DNA from: Montifringilla adamsi
Lineage: Eukaryota > Chordata > Aves > Passeriformes > Passeridae
Direction: 5' to 3'
Assembly (NCBI GenBank): GCA_017590115.1
Contig: JAGGNK010011003.1
Location: forward strand, 1,210,955 to 1,274,954
DNA length: 64,000 nt
This document shows positions 50,201-59,200 of this stretch, in pieces (within the stretch, counting starts at the first letter, position 1; every line of letters begins with the position of its first letter). The notes under the pieces are model-generated. The model searched no databases. It saw only the letters and a program-made list of their open reading frames with translations, and was not told the DNA's origin. The position numbers were made by a program, and so were the translations under genes.

Positions 50201-53200
50201 TTCTGGTCTTCTTTTCCATTTTCCTGTCCCCAAGTTGAGCAACTTCATGTTCTCTCCAGTAGTTTAAGTCCTGCCCAAATGCAGGTTCATTTTTGCCACT
50301 ATTCATACTTCCAGACCTCGTTTTCAGCTCATTTCATTCCTTTGAAGAAGGGACACCAGAAACCCAACCAATAGTGTGAGCACTTATCACAGCTTCCAAA
50401 GCCAAGGGAGATAACAGGAGTGACAACAGATTTACTTTAGGACTGGAAAGAGGAGCAAACCTTTAATTCCAAATTACCCTGGACACCACTCCCAGTGCTA
50501 CCCCCACCCCTGCAGGGATCTGCTCAGCAGGCCCAACACTCCCTCAGCCATTTCTCCAGCTCTGTCATGTTCCCAGTGGAACATCTTCCCACAGGATTTA
50601 CCCACTCGCAAGCTCACGCCCATCCAGCGGGACACGAGGCCTCTCCCCTCTGATGTGGTGCCAGCTGTGAAGCCTAAATTAATCCCAGCTCTTGCATTTT
50701 TATTTTATTATTCAACATGCCATGAAAGACCAAAGCAAAGATTCACCACTGCCTTCCAGCTCATGGAAAAGAAAATATATTCCAGTGGTTATGGCAACAA
50801 ATCAAGAAAAAGGCGACACCTGATTTATGTTTCTGCCTCTCCAGGTTTCGGTGCTGGAGAAATTTCTCCAAGGTATTTCCAATTACAGTCCAAGTTGCTT
50901 GTTACAGCCTCCTCAGCTCAGAAACTCCAGGACTCGCCACAGCTGGGCTACTTAATACAGAAATATGTCTCATAAACGAGCTCTTCAAGAAACAGCCCTT
51001 TGAATCCCATGTGCATTAAGTTCTTTCAGCTTCTTGTGTCCCAAGGAGCTCTGTCTGGGACATACATCAGTCTCTTGTTTTCCTCCTTGCTCCTCTTAAT
51101 AGCCATGATAGAATGGTGACATCAAAGGCCTCAGGTCTCTGGTAGCACCTTCTGCAGAAATTCTACTCCAACAACAACACTTTTCCTGTTTTGTTGCCTG
51201 GAAAGTGCTGGTCCCTCGCTGTAGCTACGGAAATCCCAGAATTTAACAAAAAGCAACAGTCATTGATGACTTTTACCCAAGGTGATGTTTTTAGTGTGAA
51301 TGGGAGCCCACAGGTCCTCTCTTGATAAGCTATTCTTTTCCTTGTAGAGCAGATGAGTAGGAATTAATTACTGTAAAAAGCATGTGCTCTTGCCCCTTCC
51401 AGGTAACAGCTCTGCCTGTCCTAAAAACTTCAGGCAAAACTTCCTGAGGAGGCAGGAACAAAATCTGTGCCCTGAGAACGGGGGAACGTGTTCCCTTTGG
51501 ATGTTCAGACCAGGAACACGGTCAGCAGCAAGGAACCACCCCTGGGTACAACACCCTGCACTGCTCAGTGGTTTAGTGCTCTGAAACCCACCAAATCTTC
51601 CCCATTTCATCAGGATGCACAAGCAGTGATGCTGATGAGCAGGGAATGATGATCCAGTCACTCACAGACACACAGACTGAACCACCAAAGCTTCCAACTT
51701 CCTTGTGAGGGTGTTCAGAGCAGGCAGAATTCAGTGTAAGATACAACAAGGGTGCTCCAGCAGAATCCGCTGACCTTGGAAATCTGGTAGAGACCTAATG
51801 CCAGTGGAAAAGGAGGAATGGAGGTTCCCCTGGATCCCCACAGGATTAACTCAGCTCTGGCCTTTCCCTGCAAACACTGACAAAGTCCTTTGGTGCAGCT
51901 ATAAAGAAAGAACTGCTACAGCATAAAGATGTTTAAGGGTCTGAATGTATTTTCTTTCTTGCCACAGAGCTCGACGGAGCAAAAAATCCAAGTCTGGTTT
52001 CCCTGACTGCTGGACAGAAGCTGTGTCCTGTAGAACTCTCCAGGAACAGGCAAATCCCTTTGCTCATCCCCAGAAAGCTGCCACCTCCAGTGCAAAATAT
52101 TGGATCCACCCGGGAGTCTTGGCAGTGCTGCCCCAGCAGCTCAAGGAGGAGGGGATGAAGGTCTCATTCCCAAAATCAGCCAGGCCAGGTCATAGCTACG
52201 AAAAGGACAGGCAGGAGGAGCTGCTGCAGGAATGAGATTACCCTGAGAGGTCCCAGCACTGTCCCAGCCAGCCCAGCTCAGCTCCCTTTAAAGGGAAAGC
52301 AGGGACATGATTTGTGGCCAAGCTGCTCTGTAATAAAAACACCATTCTGCTGAAAACCCCAAAGAAATATTGCTGAAAGTCAGAGAGCTCACAGCTACCA
52401 GCAAGTGCTTAAGAAGTTTCCCTTATCCCAGGTTTAATCTTAACTCCAGAGACCATAAAAAAATCTCTCAGCCTTTAGTCCAAGAAAAACACAACAATAT
52501 AACCCTTTCTCCTTGCTCCTGAGGGTCAGCATCTGGATTTTCCAATGTATATGGCAGACATGCTGTTCCTTGTTCCTGAATTAGCAGGCAGCCTCAGATG
52601 ATGTTATTTCAATCTTTCTTTCTCTCTCCAAGAAAGAACTGGAAAATTATTGCTGAAAAGAAGGCTGGCAGAGAAATGCAATAGTTCGGGATCATTAAAT
52701 CAGGGGTAGAGCACAAAGAACCACTTGGAGAGCTTTGTGCTTTCTTTGAAGCCCTGAGCTTTTAATAGAAATCTGAGTTTCAAGTCATCTTTTACATGAC
52801 TTGAGAACTCCTTGTTTCCATGTTGCCAAAGCCAATGGCTTGGCTAATGTGTGCTCTGGAGCATAATGACATTACAGCATTAAAATTAATCTTCTGCATA
52901 ATTAAAAGCCCAAACACTGTAAGTTAATTTTTTTTTAATTTAAACTACAGGCCATTACAAAGCCAGCAATAACACTGCAAGCTGGGACCTGCCTATGCAA
53001 AACCTTATTTACAGAGTCCCATTTCTCCTCTCCTTTTTAAGGAAATTAATTTGGGTTATGAAGTAGCTCGGATTGAAAGAACAACAAGTGCCACAGCAGT
53101 GAAATGACCCGAGTGAAATAAAAATAGAAGAAGATTAACAGGAAAAAATCCTCATGGTTAGTGTAGTAAAGGGATCTTTCTTCTCATCTGTAGATACCGA

Positions 53201-56200
53201 ATTTTAAAATCAGCATATTGAGCGTCACACAAACATGGAACAGGGCCAACCTCAGCCTTTCAGTGCATTTAAGAGCAGAGCCTGAGATTTCTGAGCCCAT
53301 TTCCCATCCATCAAAGAAAAAACCAAAAAAACCCTAAATGAAATGTTACTTTAAAAAAATGAAACCAACATGATCCAAATCACAACTGACTGTTTGTCCT
53401 CTTTGTCCAAGCTTCACCAAGTTCCAAGGAACTGAAATAACTGCAGAACAGGATGTAGAAAATGTGACACATGAAATGCTTTAACACTGCTGGGTGTGAA
53501 GAACAGCCCCCATTACACCCCTCCAGCAGCAAATACAAGGAATTGATCATTTAACTTCCTTTCCACAACGTGATCTCCAGGAAGTCCTGCAAAAAAAAGC
53601 CATTTTCCATAGGAAACACAGAGTGTTAAAACCACAGTGCCAAACCAGAGATGTGGCAGGGCTGAAACCAAAGGCAGGAAACACTGGAGAAACAAGCTGG
53701 ATTTTAAAAGGCGGTTGCAGAAATTGTGATTTTAGTGAATTTTAATCTGTAAACTGCAGATTTTAAATTTAAAATTGTAAATTGTATATTTTGCTTATAT
53801 GTGACTTTTGCAAACGAAAACCAGAAGCATCACTAATGAAGGGTGGGCAGGTAGAGGTGTGTGACACTGGTGGGTGACCCTGGTGTGACACTGGTTTTAG
53901 CCTGGTGTGTGACTGGTGGGTGACCCTGGTGTCACCCTGGTGTGACTCTGTTGTCAGTTGTTTGGGTGAGTGTGAATGGTCCATTTCATTTTCCCATATC
54001 TGGGAACACCATGACAGATTTTTTCAGCTGGATAAGACCCCACTACAGCAGTTCTGGAAATTCCTGCCTCAGGGGCTTCATCCCAAGAGCTTCAGGGTCC
54101 CAAATGCAGAGCCACAGGCCCTTGGACTGACTGCTCACCTCAGGTGAAGAGCAGCTGTGGCTGCCCTGTCCCTGGAAGTGTCCAGGGCCAGGCTGGACAC
54201 TGGGGCTTGGACAGTGGGACAGTGAAAGGTGCTCCTGCCCATGGCAGAGGGTGGCACTGGATGGGATTTAAGGTCCCTTCAATCCAAACCATCCTGGGAT
54301 TCCATGAAGAGCAGTGTGCTCTGCACTCCCCTCCACCAGCCCTGTGCTGCCATGAAAGCATGAGCCCAGCCTAGGACACACGTGCAAGGCAGTGACCAAT
54401 TACAAACAACCAGGAGGGATTTCTATCCCTGCCAACCAAGATCAGCATTTCACAACCACAGCAGCCACGCAGCACCACCACGCTTTTTCTTTTGCAGATG
54501 GAAACAGAAATATCTATTTGAAGAGGAAAAAGCCTCTTTCCTTCATCCTGCAGTTCCCAACATGAACCCACAGAGCCCAACGCTTACCTGGGACAGGACT
54601 CTTGCTTGAGTTCACACTCAGAGCCTCCAGGCTCTCCTCCAGTTGCCCATCTGCTTCTGTCTCTTCCTTCTTTTCAATATCTTTTACCTCTTCACTAAGA
54701 GTAGTTCTTGTGCTCTCCTCTCCTTCTAAATCTCCCTGGACAACAGGAAGGGCACTCGGAGATGGGAGAGGAGGTGGAGAAGGAGTTGTAGTGGTGACAG
54801 CAGCGACGGGAAGCGGAGGGGACGGGGGCGGCGGGGTGGGCGGCGGGGTGGGAGGAGGAGAGGCAGCAGCGAGAGGAGCACTGGGAGGTGATGGAGCGCT
54901 CTCCACCTCCGCTGGGGGGGCCTCGGTGGGCTCCACCTCCACAGTCAACGCTGCAGCTTCCGCCTGGGCCTCCTCTGCCCCGGGCTCGGCCGCGGCCCCG
55001 GCGCTGCCCGTGTCGCTGGTGACAGCGGGCACGGGCGGCAGCGCCACCGGGGCGTCACCGGGGGATGCTACTGCACTGCTGGGCTCTGTGCACGCCTCGG
55101 CACCGGGCTCTTCCGCAGCAGGAGGGGCCGCTGGCTCCGGGCAGGCTGTGGCACTGGGGGTAGGCATTGCCTCCTCTCTGGGGAAGGCCAGTTCACATTT
55201 GTCCTCCGGGTCAGCCGCGGGCGGGGCTCTGCTGGACGCGGCGACCGGAGCGGCCGGGGCCGGCGACGGAGCACGAGGAACTTCTGCTGGGGCTTCCACG
55301 GAGGGGGGGGCCTCGGTCGTCTGCCCAGCTTGATCTTTCTTCTCCCCAGCAGGTTCTGGTCTGAGGACTGGAGAAGGTGGTTTTAATACTGGATCTGGTT
55401 TTGGCTTCTCTTCTGGGAAAGGAGAAAAAAACCATTATCAACAGCAAGGCAACTCCATGTTCCTGCCTGGTGCCTTGGCTCCCATTCCTGCATTCTGCCA
55501 AGGAGCTCTGAGGAAGGCACCAGAGGCTCCTGCATCTCACTGGGAATCTAAATTTCAAAATACAACCTCTGCCATCCTGAGAAGAGACGGATCTGGAGAG
55601 ACTCATTGCAAGGAGGGCAACTTTTTACATGGACAAAAACTTGCAGGACAACGGGGAATGGGTTAAACTGAAAGAGGAGATATTTAGATTAGATGTTTGG
55701 AAGAAATGTATCAACACAGCCCCCCAAATCCTATGCAGAAATTAGTCCCTGCACTTATCCCATGATTAGCAGCAGACCTGATGATCACACACCTGCCATG
55801 ACCATCACACAGCTCCCAAAACTCTGCTGCAGCTCTGCTGCTTCCCACTCCTTTGCTACGAAAGTATGAGCCATTATCATTTAGGATCTTGCAGGAACAC
55901 TGGACTCCTTCAGGACATGGCTACACCAGCAAAAATAATTCTGGTGAAGCCAGAGGCACAAACCTGCTCTTCAGACTAGGAAGTCAAAGGGCAAAAAAAA
56001 ACCAACTGCAGATCATCAAAATTCAGGTAGAACTGAACAGGTTTGGCTCTGCTGGATTTCCATTTGGGGCTTATTCAACAGCTCAGCTGAAGGGAAAGGG
56101 TTTTTGAAGGAGAACCAAAGAGTATTTAAAGGAGAACCCATTTGAAACTGCCTGGAGCATCAAATCCCACCTTTAGGAATAGCTGGAGCAAAAGTGAGCA

Positions 56201-59200
56201 CTGCTTGCAGCCGTCAGCAGCCCCAGCAGCATTACAGAGGCCCGTGGCCAAAGCAGTAGTTTATCAGCCTAATGAGGCACCCAGGGACATGGCTTTGGAG
56301 CAGGATGACAAATGAGGAAAGAGATGGGAAAGAGTATCCCAACAGCTGATTTTGATTCTGGAGGCTCCGTGGAAGAAAAGGATGCAGGAAGTGGTTTGGA
56401 AAAAGAAAACACATCACCTCTGATTTCTGGAACATCTTTTGCAGGAACTCCTGAAGCATTCCTGACATTTACAGCTTGCTATAAACAACTGCCTGGATAT
56501 TCTCTCCCCGAGTCAAAGGAGAATGCTCAACAAAAAAAACAAACCCACCCAACCAAATGCATCTGAATTGTTAAGAAAATAATTCTGAGAGATAAAACCA
56601 GCACAAATCCACAGCTGCATTTGAAACCAGAGGTTTAACTCCCTTCCTTCAAACCACACCTTGTCTGGCTAATGTTCTCATCATGGATACAGGTTGTGTG
56701 TGCAAAATCCCAGAGAAAAGTGATTTGAGGAGGGATTTCAGAGAATGAGGAGCAGATTTGGCTAATGAGAAGCAAATCTGAACTTGAACCCCCATCCCAG
56801 AGAACAAATCTCCAAGTCCTGGCAGAGGAGGACTCATCCCTGCCAACTGTTACAGAGAGTCACATGAACAACTCACAGTTGGGGAGGGAAAACAAAAATC
56901 AACACAATTCATCCCAACTGGATCAAATCCCTCTTCCTAAATACTCTGAGATCATTCCTCATGTTATATTTAGAAAGTATTTACAGGAAGTTCTGGCTGT
57001 TCCAGAGGAAATATCAAGAGATTTTTTTGTAAATTTCCCAATAAATACAATTTTTGCAAAATTATTCCTTAAAGATTCTTTCACATACCCAGTGGGACAG
57101 ACCCCACTGCATGCTTCATGGAAGAGCATTGTTGGGCTGCTGGGTGGTCCCAGTGGCACAGACTGGCCAGGGCAGTGCACGAGGAAGAGTTTACTGGATA
57201 CGGGAATTTGCTCCTGCTCTGTGGTGTTTATCTGACAATAACTGCTGGGCTCGCTGCCATTTTTCCATCTTTTGTCCTGATGCAAACACTCATGAGGTGG
57301 CACCAGGACTGACTCAGTGTCAGCAGAGGGGCTTTGGAGCTTTCCAAACGCCGGGGTCTGACATTCATCTGTTTTCCACAAACCATGTTGTACATTCTCC
57401 ATGTCTGATACATTGCAAGATTTGGAAAGAGGTTTAAAAAGAGGATAATACTACTCCAAACATCCCCCTGAACCTCTGCAAGTGGAAAAAATGTGGGCAG
57501 CTCTGATTCCATGCAGTTCTATCCCACTGCACCTCCTGCACCAGCCTGGCCAGCAGCCAGGTTCCACAGGCTCGGCCACTGGCTTGACCTGGATTCTCCA
57601 GCAGTATCCTCCTCTCTCCTCTGTCAGCCTGGCTGGTATGGACACACCAGGGGCATCTCCAGGAACCAGAACTGGCACCTAAACAATGTGATTCTTCAAG
57701 GTATTAATAGTAGCAATTCCTATACCTAGTTCACTGGAAGTGTCCCTGCCATGGCAGTGGAGTCAGAATGGAAGGAGCTTTAAGGTCCCTCCAACCCAAA
57801 CCATTCTGGGATTCTACGAAATGCCGAAGGCTTGTCTTTAAAAAAACCCCAACCACAGATATAAATAATGCAATCCCAAATCCAGCCTCAGGAATGAGTT
57901 CCAGAGCAAGCCACCAGGGACTGCAGATCCTGGTCTGCCAGCAGAGCACATGGCTCCAATCCCAACCCTGATCCCAATCCCAACCCTGACCCTGAGCCCA
58001 GCACACCGGCCAGATGCTGCTCACAGTTAGAAATAGCTGCACAAGCAGCACTGGGTGTGACAGAATCACAATGAAACCCGATTCCAAACTTCAACAGCTG
58101 CCAATGGGCACAGTAGAGGAAGGGCACGGGGAGATCTGATCTGCAGGATGGACAGGGCAGAGGGGACTTTGGAGAAACAACACTGGTTTGAATGAACACT
58201 TCAGCCATGCAGCCCTATCTGTCACTGCTCTTGATTTGGAAGCAAAAATCCCCCAACATCAAAGTGAAAAATCATTTTGATACCTTGGCATGGATTTCTG
58301 AACAGACGTAACCCCCAAAAGTCATTAGTTCATTTAAATATTATTAACAGGCTCTGTTAATTACTGACACCAACCCCTACATTGCCCTGCTCTCCCAGCC
58401 ATGGCTGAGTGTTATTCCAGGGCTTTCCCTGCAATGCTTACATAAATGTGCTCTTTAGCAATTTTTGGACTGGAACAAATGTTTGACTCTTTCTGGGATG
58501 GAACAGAGATAAACACAGGGAAACTCATCAGTGTTAAACTCCAGTCAAGCCCTGCTTTATGTTTAAACCAGCACTGTCAGAGCTGTGTAACTAAGCAAAC
58601 ACACTTACTTCCAGTTTACTCACAGCTGCCTACAAAGGGATTAAGTTAAAGAGAGAGAGAAGAGGGATAAGACCCACTTGTCCTGGAAATCCACATTTTC
58701 ATACACAGAAATGAAATACTGTGATGGAAAGTGCTGGATTTTCATAGATCAGAGTTCAAGGAGTTCCTGGACATATGATTTAGTGGTAGAGGTGGTCCTG
58801 TGAGAAGCAGGGTGTTGGACTTGGTGATCCTGACAGGACCCTTCTGGGTGGAGATGTTCTGTGACTCCATGGCTTTACAGCTCAGCCCCAGCTCTGTCCC
58901 AGGGGCAGATGCACTTCAGCCATCACCAGTGCCACCAGGTGACCACGTGGTGTGCTCAGAGGAAGTCCCTGGCAGCAAGACGGACCAGGGAATGTTGGCA
59001 AAGGGGACACACACAGAGCAGAGCAGCTGTGCCAGAGCTGGGCAGCACCAAACAGGCAGGGGAGCTCAGGCAGCATAGCCTCAGCAGAGCCAAAGGACAT
59101 CAGACCCACCCATGCCTTGTTCAGGTGACACTGGGGACATTGGAGGTTTGCACCAACATCTAGACAGAGCCACAGCCTGCCTTTAAGTGGGAGATGGGAC

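Larger units (their letters stand above)
47872..54587. other. Long EIF4G3 intron, 6.7 kb
   Basis: No coding exon found on either strand. Holds the minisatellite at 53858-53950 and the CR1 tail at 54145-54307; the rest is unremarkable AT-moderate sequence. Confidence 0.6.

Noticed and set aside
54602..55333. 243-residue plus-strand open frame rich in Gly and Ser
   Set aside because: It is the complement of the EIF4G3 spacer exon; high G+C removes stops from the opposite strand.
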